From contig CADANN010000007.1 of NCBI GenBank assembly GCA_902789325.1, positions 62,001-126,000 on the forward strand: DNA of 64,000 bases. Direction: 5' to 3'. The stretch comes from an uncultured Spirochaetaceae bacterium. Lineage in GTDB: Bacteria; Spirochaetota; Spirochaetia; Treponematales; Treponemataceae. Shown piece after piece: positions 51,001-58,330 of this stretch (position 1 is its first letter; each line of letters opens with the position of its first letter). The notes under the pieces were generated by a model that searched no databases, had not been told where the DNA came from, and saw only the letters and a list, made by a program, of their open reading frames with translations. Position numbers and translations under genes: made by a program.

Positions 51001-51076
51001 AGATCAGTTTGCCTACAGCGAAGGAATTGATGTTGAAGTTAAGGGAAAGGGCTTGATGAAGACATACTTTTTGTGA
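48035..51076 (+). CDS. Two-component-type beta-propeller sensor fused to class III adenylate cyclase
   Basis: The protein has 1013 residues. The signal peptide is at about 1-21. A periplasmic domain of about fourteen Reg_prop blades carries the repeated GLPxNxIxxIxxDxxGxxWxGT pattern. A Y_Y_Y domain lies near 660-740, one membrane helix near 758-780, and a short coiled coil (QIELEQKVEERTHDLKLEKEKSE) before the cyclase domain at about 815-1010. Metal aspartates are Asp847 (FTDIVGF) and Asp891 (TIGDAYMA). The ATP-selecting pair Lys887 and Asp957 and catalytic Asn964 and Arg968 (DTVNVASR) are present, so it should make cAMP. The propeller is normally found on hybrid histidine kinases. Confidence 0.9.
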   Translation: MKKILFVFTMLACLATTVFSQSAANGKIDQSFLNDYVCRNWTTADGLPGMTITAIMQDQKGYIYIGTYDGLARFDGVEFATFSRNIDSKYDFASVRSIFQDSNGNLWVGHNDEGVTCIQPDGKLIKYTTENGLPHNSIRAICEDFSNNIWLGTASGLCYLTPKNEVRIPEGLHELDQDTIQVSRLYCDTAGRIWISTAIENDLFVYTRKLERFTGITKIKNPSVNEVTQDKSGAFWFGVAPHYAVRIKDTEETVFDIGHDHQEGTVVNSIVQDTAGNFWFASDCGITILHNGMFTYYDKRNGLTDDYINHIFEDQEGNMWIAYNRGGIEKMSQGKFRTITMPIAVNAICEDPVRAVTWLGADNGLYCYNKDNQFIENEITELCKGARIRHVGMTADKELLISSYSDVSQVRVTADNKITVWTMNDGLAGLKCRVSIKATDGKYYVGTTQGLSIIETDGSIHSITRKEGFDNEFIMSLYEDSKGQVWVGTDGGGIYVLKDEKIVKHFTSENGLAGNVIFKTEPIEGSGFWIATGTGISKYNEATDSFFNFNSSNGLGTDSVFQMICDYTQTVWMTSNKGVLSANLSEMEEAVSGKRKRINTKFYGSSDGLNTGGITSTSVSSQDSLGRIWFTLIDGFAIYDPVKSGKNQVPPKIEIQEYSIDNVKYDYHGEKIILSPSSKRLSIKFTGLSFISSDQMRFCYRLGGFENNYSEWSSLRNVSYTNLKPGTYQFTVISQNGDEIKSKPSEPIIIVKKPYIWQVLWFQILVGVIVVGVAALIVWFKIRQMRRYQIELEQKVEERTHDLKLEKEKSEKLLLNILPAEVAKELTEKPGHTIAKKFPNITVLFTDIVGFTKMSDGMTAEEVVTMLNKMVSLFDERANREGIEKIKTIGDAYMAATGFTEDVNNDGALRMVRFALGLMEDVRRFNLSSPVKVQIRLGINTGNLVAGVIGKSKFIYDIWGDTVNVASRMESTGEPMKLHVTEHTYQQTKDQFAYSEGIDVEVKGKGLMKTYFL

Positions 51077-51091
51077 TGTAATGTCGGCACT

Positions 51092-51754
51092 ATGAAATTC
51101 ACTTTCAAACAATTTATTGTGCCGAACTTCGGCAAACGCCTGGCTTTTATGCTGCCTGCAGTAATTCTTATGGGCGTTTTTGTTTCTATTCTTGTTGAAA
51201 TTGGCTGGGGAACTGACCCGGCCAGCTTTATGAATCTTAATGTTGCAGATGCTCTTGGCTGGGGACTCGGAAATACAGAAGTTCTCCTTTACGGCATTAT
51301 GCTCATTTTTACTTTTATTTTTGGTGCCGAAATGATTGGCTTTGGAACTCTTGCCAATATGATTCTTATCGGTTATGTAATTGACCTCTGCCGCTGGATC
51401 TGGAAAAACATCGGTTTTGCACAGTTTTTAGCAGAAGGCAATTTTGCTGCACGCGTAGTTATTTTTGTGCTCACTTTGTTTGTATTTGTTGTAGTTGCTT
51501 CTATTTACATCAATGCACAGATGGGTGTTGCACCATACGACGCAATTCCAAACATTCTCAGCGGCTGGTGGACAAAGATTCCATTCGCAATTATCAGAAT
51601 CTGCTTTGACCTTGCCGCAGTTGGTATCGGAATCATTGCAGGTAAACTGAATCCAAACGGAATTCAGGGGTCTATCATAGGCTCTGTTTTGATGTCACTG
51701 CTGCTTGGGCCGGTTATCAGTTTAGTCGGAAAACCATTAAAGAAAATCCTGTAA
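51092..51754 (+). CDS. YczE/YitT-like membrane protein
   Basis: The 220-residue integral membrane protein has about five helices. It has the MGVAPYDAIPNILS phrase that resembles the MGxxPYDxLPxxLS motif of YczE-family proteins, and a Gly-rich last helix (GIQGSIIGSVLMSLLLGP). The function is unknown; some relatives adjoin peptide-synthesis or regulator genes. It starts 15 nt after the cyclase stop and is probably co-transcribed. No strong ribosome-binding site is seen before ATG. Confidence 0.7.
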   Translation: MKFTFKQFIVPNFGKRLAFMLPAVILMGVFVSILVEIGWGTDPASFMNLNVADALGWGLGNTEVLLYGIMLIFTFIFGAEMIGFGTLANMILIGYVIDLCRWIWKNIGFAQFLAEGNFAARVVIFVLTLFVFVVVASIYINAQMGVAPYDAIPNILSGWWTKIPFAIIRICFDLAAVGIGIIAGKLNPNGIQGSIIGSVLMSLLLGPVISLVGKPLKKIL

Positions 51755-51757
51755 CAG

Positions 51758-51784
51758 ATTCCCGCGTCAAGCGCGGGAATGACA
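51758..51784. repeat. Small intergenic hairpin, TCAAG-loop family (copy C)
   Basis: Perfect 9-bp stem ATTCCCGCG/CGCGGGAAT (51758-51766 / 51772-51780) with loop TCAAG, followed by GACA and, 5 bases on, by a second AATGACA that holds the OPT -35. Confidence 0.7.
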
Positions 51785-51788
51785 AACA

Positions 51789-51827
51789 ATGACAATAACC
51801 TATCTTTCTGATATACTAGATAGGTTA
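51789..51827 (+). promoter_or_regulatory. Promoter and palindromic operator of the OPT transporter gene
   Basis: ATGACA (51789-51794), 17 bp, TATACT (51812-51817); ATG follows 9 bases later. Perfect 10-bp arms TAACCTATCT (51796-51805) and AGATAGGTTA (51818-51827) flank the -10, and the right arm ends on the A of ATG. A bound repressor would cover the -10 and start. Little or no leader is predicted. Confidence 0.65.
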
Positions 51828-53707
51828 TGGAAAAAACATCTTTTAAACCTTTTATCCCTGCGGATAAGATTATGCCGGAAATTACTCCGGTATCTATCAC
51901 GCTGGGAATCATTCTTGCCGTGCTCTTTGGTGCGGCAAATGCTTACTTGGGTCTGCGCGTTGGAATGACCGTTTCGGCTTCTATTCCAGCTGCTGTTCTT
52001 TCCATGGGTATTATCCGCATCATCATGAAGCGCGATTCTATTCTGGAAAATAACATGGTGCAGACAATTGGTTCAGCAGGTGAATCTCTTGCTGCTGGAG
52101 CAATCTTTACTTTACCAGCTCTCTTTATGTGGGCTGCAGAAAGCGACGCTGTTCACAAGCCATCATTCTGGGTTATCGCAATCATTTCTTTGTGCGCAGC
52201 AATTCTCGGACTCATCTTCATGGTTCCTCTCCGCTCAGCTCTCATCGTAGAAGAGCATGGCGTTTTGCCATTCCCTGAGGGAACTGCCTGTGCAGAAGTT
52301 CTTCTTGCCGGCGAAGAAGGTGGAGAAAAATCTAAGATCGTTTTCTCTGGTCTTGGTATTTCTGCAATCTACAAATTCATTGCAGACGGAATCAAACTTT
52401 TCCCTTCAGAAATTGACTGGTCTATTAAGTCTTTTGGTACTGGCTTTGGTATGGATGTACTTCCAGCTCTTGCCAGCGTTGGTTACATCTGCGGAAAGAA
52501 GATTTCTTCTTACATGATGGCCGGTGGTGTTCTTGGTTGGTTCCTTGCAATTCCTTTGATTCACTTCTTTGGTAATTCATCAATTCTTCCACCAGCTTCA
52601 GCTCCTATTTCTGAACTTGGTGCATGGGGAATCTGGAGCAGCTACATCCGCTATATTGGTGCAGGTGCTGTTGCTGCCGGTGGTATTATCAGCCTTATCA
52701 AATCACTTCCTACAATCATCAAGACTTTCAAAAAAGCTGTAAAAGGCTTTGGTCACAAGGAAACTGTTGAAGAGCGCACAAACCGCGACCTCCCTTCTCT
52801 CTTCCTTTTGATTCTTGCAGTAGTAATCGTACTCGCAATCTGGATTATCCCTGTAATTCCTGTAGGACTTCTTGGTGCAATCATTATCGTTGTATTCGGA
52901 TTCTTCTTTGCAACTGTTTCTAGTCGTATGGTTGGTCTTGTTGGTTCTTCTAACAACCCTGTATCTGGAATGGCAATCGCAACTTTGATTATTGCAACAG
53001 CTCTTCTTAAGGCTACTGGTCACACAGGTGTTGCCGGCATGACTTCTGCAATCTGTATCGGAACAATCATCTGTATTATTGCTTGTATGGCTGGTGATAT
53101 TTCTCAAGACTTGAAGACTGGTTATATCGTTGGTGCTACTCCAAAAAATCAGCAGCTTGGTGAATTGATTGGTTGTATCGTTTCAGCTCTCGCTATTGGC
53201 GGAATTATGTATCTTCTTGATGCAGCATGGGGTTATGGTTCTAAGGAACTCCCAGCTCCTCAGGCTACTTTGATGAAGCTTGTTGTAGAAGGCGTTATGG
53301 GCGGTTCACTTCCTTGGACTCTGGTACTCGCTGGTGCTGGTATTGCTGTTGCAATTGAAATCATTGGTATTCCAGTTCTTCCTGTTGCAATTGGTCTTTA
53401 TCTTCCTATCCACCTTTCTGCTCCAATTTATGCAGGCGGACTTTTGCGCGCATTCTTTGACCGCAAGGGTGAAGAAGGAAACAAGATTACTGAAAAGGGT
53501 ATTCTTTACGGTTCTGGTATGATTGCCGGAGAAGGCTTGATTGGTATTCTTCTTGCTCTCTTTGCAATTATTCCACTTTCAAACGGCAAGAGCCTTTTGG
53601 ATACAATTGACCTTGGCGGAGTTCTCGGTAACTTCGGCGGTCTTGCATTCTTTATTCTTTTGCTTGCTTCTTTCGTATTTTTCACTACAAAGAAGAACAA
53701 GAAATAA
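51827..53707 (+). CDS. OPT-family oligopeptide transporter
   Basis: The 626-residue membrane protein has about 15 helices. Family phrases are SITLGIILAVLFGAANAYLGLRVGMTVSASIPAAVLSM, LPFPEGTACAEVL, SSNNPVSGMAI, AGDISQDLKTGYIVGATPKNQQ and LPVAIGLYLPIHLSAPI. These match the bacterial branch of OPT transporters, which import oligopeptides or metal-chelate complexes with protons. The gene has its own promoter overlapped by a perfect palindrome, so it is probably repressed by an unseen regulator. A PqqD-like gene follows 13 nt later. Confidence 0.93.
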   Translation: MEKTSFKPFIPADKIMPEITPVSITLGIILAVLFGAANAYLGLRVGMTVSASIPAAVLSMGIIRIIMKRDSILENNMVQTIGSAGESLAAGAIFTLPALFMWAAESDAVHKPSFWVIAIISLCAAILGLIFMVPLRSALIVEEHGVLPFPEGTACAEVLLAGEEGGEKSKIVFSGLGISAIYKFIADGIKLFPSEIDWSIKSFGTGFGMDVLPALASVGYICGKKISSYMMAGGVLGWFLAIPLIHFFGNSSILPPASAPISELGAWGIWSSYIRYIGAGAVAAGGIISLIKSLPTIIKTFKKAVKGFGHKETVEERTNRDLPSLFLLILAVVIVLAIWIIPVIPVGLLGAIIIVVFGFFFATVSSRMVGLVGSSNNPVSGMAIATLIIATALLKATGHTGVAGMTSAICIGTIICIIACMAGDISQDLKTGYIVGATPKNQQLGELIGCIVSALAIGGIMYLLDAAWGYGSKELPAPQATLMKLVVEGVMGGSLPWTLVLAGAGIAVAIEIIGIPVLPVAIGLYLPIHLSAPIYAGGLLRAFFDRKGEEGNKITEKGILYGSGMIAGEGLIGILLALFAIIPLSNGKSLLDTIDLGGVLGNFGGLAFFILLLASFVFFTTKKNKK

Positions 53708-53720
53708 CTGAGGTGTGGCG

Positions 53721-54074
53721 ATGAAAAATAAGACTAAAACTCGAAAACTTTCTGCAAACTATATGGATCTTGTATTTACTAAAAATGCTGAAATTCAGTG
53801 GCGTGTAAAAGAAGATGGTCTGGTTGAAGTTGATATGGAAAACAAGGGATTCTTTAATTCCCTTGCCCAGAAGTTTTTTCATCGCCCGCGCGTGAGCCAC
53901 ATTGCTCTGGATAAATACGGAACAACCTTGTGGCTGGCCCTCGACGGCACCGCAACGGTGAACGACCTTCTTAATAAAATGAACGAAGCGTTTCCAGCAG
54001 AGACAGATAAAATGCTGAACCGAGTTGTTCAGTTTTTAACGACGCTGGAAACGTGGAAGTTTATACAACGTTAA
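53721..54074 (+). CDS. PqqD-like small protein (peptide chaperone/RRE-like)
   Basis: The 117-residue protein starts from ATG 53721 because GAGG lies 7 nt upstream; GTG two codons before is possible. The C-terminal half (about 65-117, ALDKYGTTLWLALDGTATVNDLLNKMNEAFP) has the PqqD winged-helix pattern used to bind leader peptides in RiPP pathways. The N-terminal part (VFTKNAEIQWRVKEDGLVEVDM) also fits. No radical SAM enzyme or precursor peptide is adjacent, so it is an orphan. Position behind an OPT peptide transporter is suggestive. Terminator overlaps the end. Confidence 0.7.
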   Translation: MKNKTKTRKLSANYMDLVFTKNAEIQWRVKEDGLVEVDMENKGFFNSLAQKFFHRPRVSHIALDKYGTTLWLALDGTATVNDLLNKMNEAFPAETDKMLNRVVQFLTTLETWKFIQR

Positions 54075-54103
54075 AAAAAGCCCGAACATTGTTCGGGCTT
54101 TTT
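54075..54103. terminator. Bidirectional terminator between PqqD-like and DUF1846 genes
   Basis: Thirteen-bp arms AAAAAGCCCGAAC/GTTCGGGCTTTTT (54075-54087 / 54091-54103) with loop ATT. It fills almost the whole 32-base gap between two convergent genes. Confidence 0.92.
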
Positions 54104-54106
54104 ACA

Positions 54107-55588
54107 TTAACCAATCAAAGGTTTCTGTTTCTTACTAATCGGCTCACAAGTTAATACGCAGCCGAGTTTCTTGAAAATCTTTCTATCAACTTCACTCAGC
54201 ATAACTGTTGTGTGTACCTGGCAGCCCCGAAGATTTGGCAACTGTTCAATTGCTTTGTGGCAGTTTTCATCTTCCTTCGAAAGCATTGCAAGTGCAACCA
54301 GAACTTCATCTGTATGAAGACGCGGGTTATTTCCGCTCAAATATTCAACCTTCATTTTCTGAATTGGTTCTATCATCTCTTTTGGAATCAGCTTAAGCTT
54401 GTGATCCAGACCAGCAAGATGTTTTGTTGCATTCAAAATCAAAGCAGCCGAAGTTCCCAAAAGTTCTGTTGTTTCAGAAGTAATAATTGTTCCATCAGCA
54501 AGTTCGATTGCAGCACAAATTGATTTAGATTTAGCGGCACGTTCCTTAGCAGCAACAGTAACCTTGCGGTCATCAGTTGTGATTTTTGCCTGCTGCATCA
54601 AAAGTTCAATCTTATCAACTTCTGATTCTTCTGCATTACCTTCTACAAGACGGCCAACTGTTTCGTAATAGCGGCGGATGATTTCCTGCTTACTTGCTTC
54701 GCAGCATGCATCATCATCATAAATACAATATCCCGCCATATTAACGCCCATATCAGTTGGTGACTTATATGGGTTCTTTCCGTAAATGCCTTTGAAAATA
54801 GCATCAAGTACAGGAAAAATCTCGATATCGCGGTTATAGTTTACTGTTGTTTTTCCATAGGCTTCAAGGTGCCATGGGTCAATCATGTTTATATCATTGA
54901 GGTCTGCAGTTGCAGCTTCGTAAGCAAGATTTACAGGATGCTTAAGTGGAAGGTTCCAGATTGGGAAAGTTTCAAACTTAGCATATCCGGCCTTAATTCC
55001 ACGCTTGTTTTCGTGATAAAGCTGGCTGAGACAAGTAGCCATTTTTCCACTTCCTGGGCCTGGTGCTGTAATTACAACAAGTGGACGAGTTGTTTCAATA
55101 TAATCATTCTTACCAAAACCTTCGTCACTAGCAATAAGAGGTACGTTTGAAGGGTATCCAGGAATTGTGTAATGATAGTAAGCCTTGATTCCCATTTTTT
55201 TAAGCTTACCACGGAATGCCTTTGCAGCTTCCTGGCCTGTATAATGAGTAATTACAACGCTTCCTACCATAAGTCCGCGGTTCTGGAATTCGTCGCGAAG
55301 ACGCAAAACGTCCTTATCATAGGTAATGCCAAGGTCACTACGAACCTTGTTCTTTTCAATGTCTACTGCACTTATTACAATTACGATTTCCGCAACATCT
55401 GACAGCTGCATGAGCATGCGAAGTTTACTGTCTGGCTGGAAACCTGGGAGAACTCGGGAAGCATGGTAATCATCAAACAACTTTCCACCGAATTCAAGAT
55501 AGAGCTTATCGCCAAATTTAGCGATCCTTTCTTTAATGTGTTCTGACTGAATCTTCAGATACTTATCGTTATCAAATCCGTTTTTCAT
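54107..55588 (-). CDS. DUF1846 (UPF0371) family protein
   Basis: The 493-residue cytoplasmic protein begins MKNGFDNDKYLKIQSEHIKERI. It carries LYLEFGGKLFDDYHASRVLPGF, VITAPGPGSGKMATCLSQLYHE (a P-loop-like glycine segment near 170-185) and DPWHLEAYGKTTVNYNRDIEIFPVL, all typical of this uniform-length family. The biochemical role is unknown to me; a nucleotide-related function is suggested by the glycine-rich loop. It is monocistronic; TATAAT ends 10 nt before ATG with no Shine-Dalgarno sequence. Confidence 0.9.
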   Translation of the reverse strand: MKNGFDNDKYLKIQSEHIKERIAKFGDKLYLEFGGKLFDDYHASRVLPGFQPDSKLRMLMQLSDVAEIVIVISAVDIEKNKVRSDLGITYDKDVLRLRDEFQNRGLMVGSVVITHYTGQEAAKAFRGKLKKMGIKAYYHYTIPGYPSNVPLIASDEGFGKNDYIETTRPLVVITAPGPGSGKMATCLSQLYHENKRGIKAGYAKFETFPIWNLPLKHPVNLAYEAATADLNDINMIDPWHLEAYGKTTVNYNRDIEIFPVLDAIFKGIYGKNPYKSPTDMGVNMAGYCIYDDDACCEASKQEIIRRYYETVGRLVEGNAEESEVDKIELLMQQAKITTDDRKVTVAAKERAAKSKSICAAIELADGTIITSETTELLGTSAALILNATKHLAGLDHKLKLIPKEMIEPIQKMKVEYLSGNNPRLHTDEVLVALAMLSKEDENCHKAIEQLPNLRGCQVHTTVMLSEVDRKIFKKLGCVLTCEPISKKQKPLIG

Positions 55589-55598
55589 ACGGGATTTA

Positions 55599-55627
55599 AT
55601 TATACTGCATTTGTTCTTTTTTCACAA
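55599..55627 (-). promoter_or_regulatory. Promoter of DUF1846 gene, short leader
   Basis: Minus-strand TTGTGA (55622-55627), 17 bp, TATAAT (55599-55604). A leader of about 4 nt is predicted. It lies back to back with the GGDEF promoter: the two -35 boxes are 11 bp apart. Confidence 0.65.
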
Positions 55628-55638
55628 TGATTTATTAG

Positions 55639-55667
55639 TTGACACCATCGAAGATGTAGGGTAAATT
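55639..55667 (+). promoter_or_regulatory. Promoter of GGDEF gene
   Basis: TTGACA (55639-55644, exact consensus), 17 bp, TAAATT (55662-55667). The short leader carries GAAGGGAG before ATG 55689. Confidence 0.7.
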
Positions 55668-55688
55668 CATATATTGGAAGGGAGTTTT

Positions 55689-56792
55689 ATGTTTTTAAGA
55701 ATAAAAAGAATCCTTGGTCTTGAAAAATTACATCCTGATGTACAGTTTTTTCTAGATTCCGAAAATCTCAACATTTCACAACCAGCTTCCTTTATTGTAA
55801 TGATTGTTGAGTTTTCATTTTTTCTTAATACAATTATTTACGCTATAAAAAGCGGCCGTGCCCCATCAGCCAACAATCTTTTCTATAGAAGACTTTACGG
55901 ATTATTGTGTCTCGCCGCAGCTCAGCTTTTTATTTATTCTACTTATCACAAGGTCAGAAAAAGTCACTTTAAACGTTTTTCATTAGATACCAGTCTGATT
56001 ATATTTGTCTGTTCCGTTCTGGTTTTTGGAATCTGCATTTCTATTAAAGATTTTATACATGGTGAACAGATTCTTGTTTTTATTACTGTAAATCTCTTTG
56101 TTTCCTGCCTGTTTATGATTAAACCATATCTGGCAATTATATTGATAACAGGGCCATTTGCTGTCTTTTATCATATGATGGCAACAACTAACGGTATTTC
56201 TAATGCAACCAGGGTAAATTATCCTGTTCTTATGTTTTTCTTTATCATTGTAAATATTGCCCACTATCAGCAGTTTTTACGAATTGCAAATCACAATGTT
56301 GTAAATCATGCCCTTGCCGAGCAGCTGCGCAATGCATCCCGCTACGACTTCCTTACTAAGCTGAAAAACCGTACTGCCTTAAATATGGATTTCGAAGATT
56401 CTAATAATCCTAATTTGAATTCATCTTTTATTGTAATGCTTACAGATATTGATGATTTTAAGATTTACAATGATACAAAGGGACACCATTTTGGTGATGA
56501 ATTACTTAAAAGACTGGCCGCTATCATGCAGAATAATTTTGGAAAAACTCATTGCTATCGATATGGCGGTGATGAATATCTGATTGTTCTGCCAGAAATC
56601 AAAGAAGAACTATTCCTTGAAAAAATCAAAATTGCAAAAGAATGTACAATGGATGAATTTCACTTTAGCGGCGGATATACACACGGCTTAGTAAGTTCGT
56701 CTAAAGATCTGCACCACCTTATCAACATTGCAGACCAGAATTTGTATAATGCAAAAAATACCGGTAAAAATCAGGTGATTGGAAGTTTTTAG
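55689..56792 (+). CDS. Membrane-bound diguanylate cyclase (GGDEF)
   Basis: The protein has 367 residues from ATG 55689; an upstream TTG overlaps the ribosome-binding site. Five to six membrane helices occupy about 30-195. The cytoplasmic GGDEF domain (about 212-367) has the N-terminal RYDFLTKLKNRTAL, the metal-binding TDIDDFKIYND and the active-site GGDEY at 293-297. Catalytic residues are intact, so it should make c-di-GMP from GTP. I do not see a clear RxxD inhibitory site. The membrane sensor type is unrecognised. Monocistronic, followed by a repeat hairpin and a terminator. Confidence 0.92.
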   Translation: MFLRIKRILGLEKLHPDVQFFLDSENLNISQPASFIVMIVEFSFFLNTIIYAIKSGRAPSANNLFYRRLYGLLCLAAAQLFIYSTYHKVRKSHFKRFSLDTSLIIFVCSVLVFGICISIKDFIHGEQILVFITVNLFVSCLFMIKPYLAIILITGPFAVFYHMMATTNGISNATRVNYPVLMFFFIIVNIAHYQQFLRIANHNVVNHALAEQLRNASRYDFLTKLKNRTALNMDFEDSNNPNLNSSFIVMLTDIDDFKIYNDTKGHHFGDELLKRLAAIMQNNFGKTHCYRYGGDEYLIVLPEIKEELFLEKIKIAKECTMDEFHFSGGYTHGLVSSSKDLHHLINIADQNLYNAKNTGKNQVIGSF

Positions 56793-56798
56793 TTATGG

Positions 56799-56826
56799 AT
56801 TGCTTCGCCTTCGGCTCGCAATGACA
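56799..56826. repeat. Small intergenic hairpin, GATTGCTTCG family (copy D)
   Basis: An ATTGC/GCAAT stem with inner GCC/GGC (56799-56822) is followed by GACA. It shares the flanking GGATTG and CGCAATGACAT with copy E at 60122. Confidence 0.6.
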
Positions 56827-56834
56827 TAAAATAA

Positions 56835-56868
56835 AAAACGCCGGTAGTTTCTAAACCACCGGCGTTTT
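56835..56868. terminator. Bidirectional terminator between GGDEF and ketosynthase genes
   Basis: Eleven-bp arms AAAACGCCGGT/ACCGGCGTTTT (56835-56845 / 56858-56868), with T tracts in both directions. Confidence 0.85.
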
Positions 56869-56940
56869 ACATTATAAGCAATTCTAATTACTGATTATTC
56901 CCGCTCGATAAATCTCGCGAGGTGTTTTTGTGTAAATGCT

Positions 56941-56968
56941 AAACGACAGTCCCGATGGACTGTCGTTT
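56941..56968 (-). terminator. Hairpin downstream of ketosynthase gene
   Basis: Perfect 12-bp stem AAACGACAGTCC/GGACTGTCGTTT (56941-56952 / 56957-56968), loop CGAT, 13 bases past the ketosynthase stop. The T tract on the minus side is poor; the next hairpin (56835-56868) may act as backup. Confidence 0.65.
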
Positions 56969-56980
56969 TTAACGCATTTT

Positions 56981-58246
56981 CTATTCAGACCATTTCTTGA
57001 AAATCAAACTTGTATTTACTCCACCAAATGCGAAGTTATTTGCCATAACGTATTCTGCGTCAATGTTGCGGCCTTCGCCAGTAATGTAATCGAGTGGAGC
57101 ACACTCTGGGTCTACATTTACAAGATTTACATTTGGATGGAACCATCCTTCGTTCATCATGTTGATTGTAAGCCAGCTTTCTACACAACCACAGGCACCA
57201 AGAATGTGTCCGATGTATGATTTTGTAGAAGAGATTGGTACTGCACGACCGAATGCCTTGTAAACAGCCTGTGTCTCAGAAATGTCTCCGTGTGGAGTTG
57301 CAGTTCCGTGAGCGTTTACGTAAGCAATCTGATCCTTGCTGATTCCTGCATCTTCAATTGCCATTTCGAGACATTTTGCCTGAGTTTCGCTGTTAGGTGA
57401 AGTGATGTGTGAACCATCCATGTTTGTAGCAAAACCAGCGATTTCACAATAAATCTTTGCACCACGTTTTACTGCATGCTCAAGATCTTCAAGAATCAAA
57501 GTTCCTGCACCTTCACCAATTACAAGACCATCGCGGTCTTTGTCGAAACATTTTGGTGTTGCTTCTGGAGTTTTGTTCAAACAAGATGTAGCACCGAGTG
57601 TATCGAAAATTGCAGCGTCTGGAGCAGAAAGCTCTTCTGCACCACCACAAATCATAATTTCCTGGCGTCCGTCTTCAATTGCTTCGTAACCGTAACCAAT
57701 TGACTGTGAACCAGAAGTACAAGCTGTATCTGTAATGATTACACGGCCGCGAATCTGCCAGTAAACGCTCATGTTACATGCGTTTGTCTGTGGCATAGCC
57801 TTAATGTATGTCTGGCTGTTGAGGTGGCTTGAATCTCCTGTTTCAACCATTTTTGCAAGGTCGCCGATAGCATCCATACTTCCCATACAGGTTCCGTAAG
57901 CAATACCTGTGCGTCCGTTCTTGAGTTCTTCGATAACATCGTCGCCGTCTTCCGCGAGCAAGCCTGCCATAGCAAGAGCATCGTGTGTAGAAAGAAGTCC
58001 GAGCAATGCAACACGGCCCATACCGCGAACCTTTTTACGAGGGAAGCTTGGAAGCTCTTCGTCAAAAGGACAAGCCAGACGAGTATTCATTTTTGTGTAG
58101 CGTTCCCATTCTGGCATATATCGGATTTTATTTTTACAAGTTTTCAAGTTAGCATAAGCGGTTTCCCAATCGCGACCAAGCGCAGAAACCATTCCACCAC
58201 CAGTAACAACAACGCGGCGCTTTCCATTAGGTTTTGTGAATTCCAT
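56981..58246 (-). CDS. Beta-ketoacyl-ACP synthase, aryl-polyene/ApeR-like FabF type
   Basis: The protein has 421 residues from ATG 58246 (AAGGA 6 nt upstream; an in-frame start 15 bases earlier is weaker). It is a KAS II fold with catalytic Cys176 (TACTSGSQ), His313 (NAHGTATPHGD) and His347 (TKSYIGHILGACG). Phrases such as ALGRDWETA, IRYMPEWERYTKMNTRL, HLNSQTYIKAMPQTNACN and NNFAFGGVNTSLIF resemble the ketosynthases of aryl-polyene clusters more than housekeeping FabF. It would condense malonyl-ACP with acyl chains. The ketoreductase at 60247 and dehydratase at 63548 fit the same pathway, separated by c-di-GMP genes. Confidence 0.85.
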   Translation of the reverse strand: MEFTKPNGKRRVVVTGGGMVSALGRDWETAYANLKTCKNKIRYMPEWERYTKMNTRLACPFDEELPSFPRKKVRGMGRVALLGLLSTHDALAMAGLLAEDGDDVIEELKNGRTGIAYGTCMGSMDAIGDLAKMVETGDSSHLNSQTYIKAMPQTNACNMSVYWQIRGRVIITDTACTSGSQSIGYGYEAIEDGRQEIMICGGAEELSAPDAAIFDTLGATSCLNKTPEATPKCFDKDRDGLVIGEGAGTLILEDLEHAVKRGAKIYCEIAGFATNMDGSHITSPNSETQAKCLEMAIEDAGISKDQIAYVNAHGTATPHGDISETQAVYKAFGRAVPISSTKSYIGHILGACGCVESWLTINMMNEGWFHPNVNLVNVDPECAPLDYITGEGRNIDAEYVMANNFAFGGVNTSLIFKKWSE

Positions 58247-58330
58247 ATTAATTCCTTCCATTCAAATATAACAAATTGAAATTAGTATAGTAAGAATATA
58301 AGAAAAATGAGTTTAGTTCAACAGATGGGA

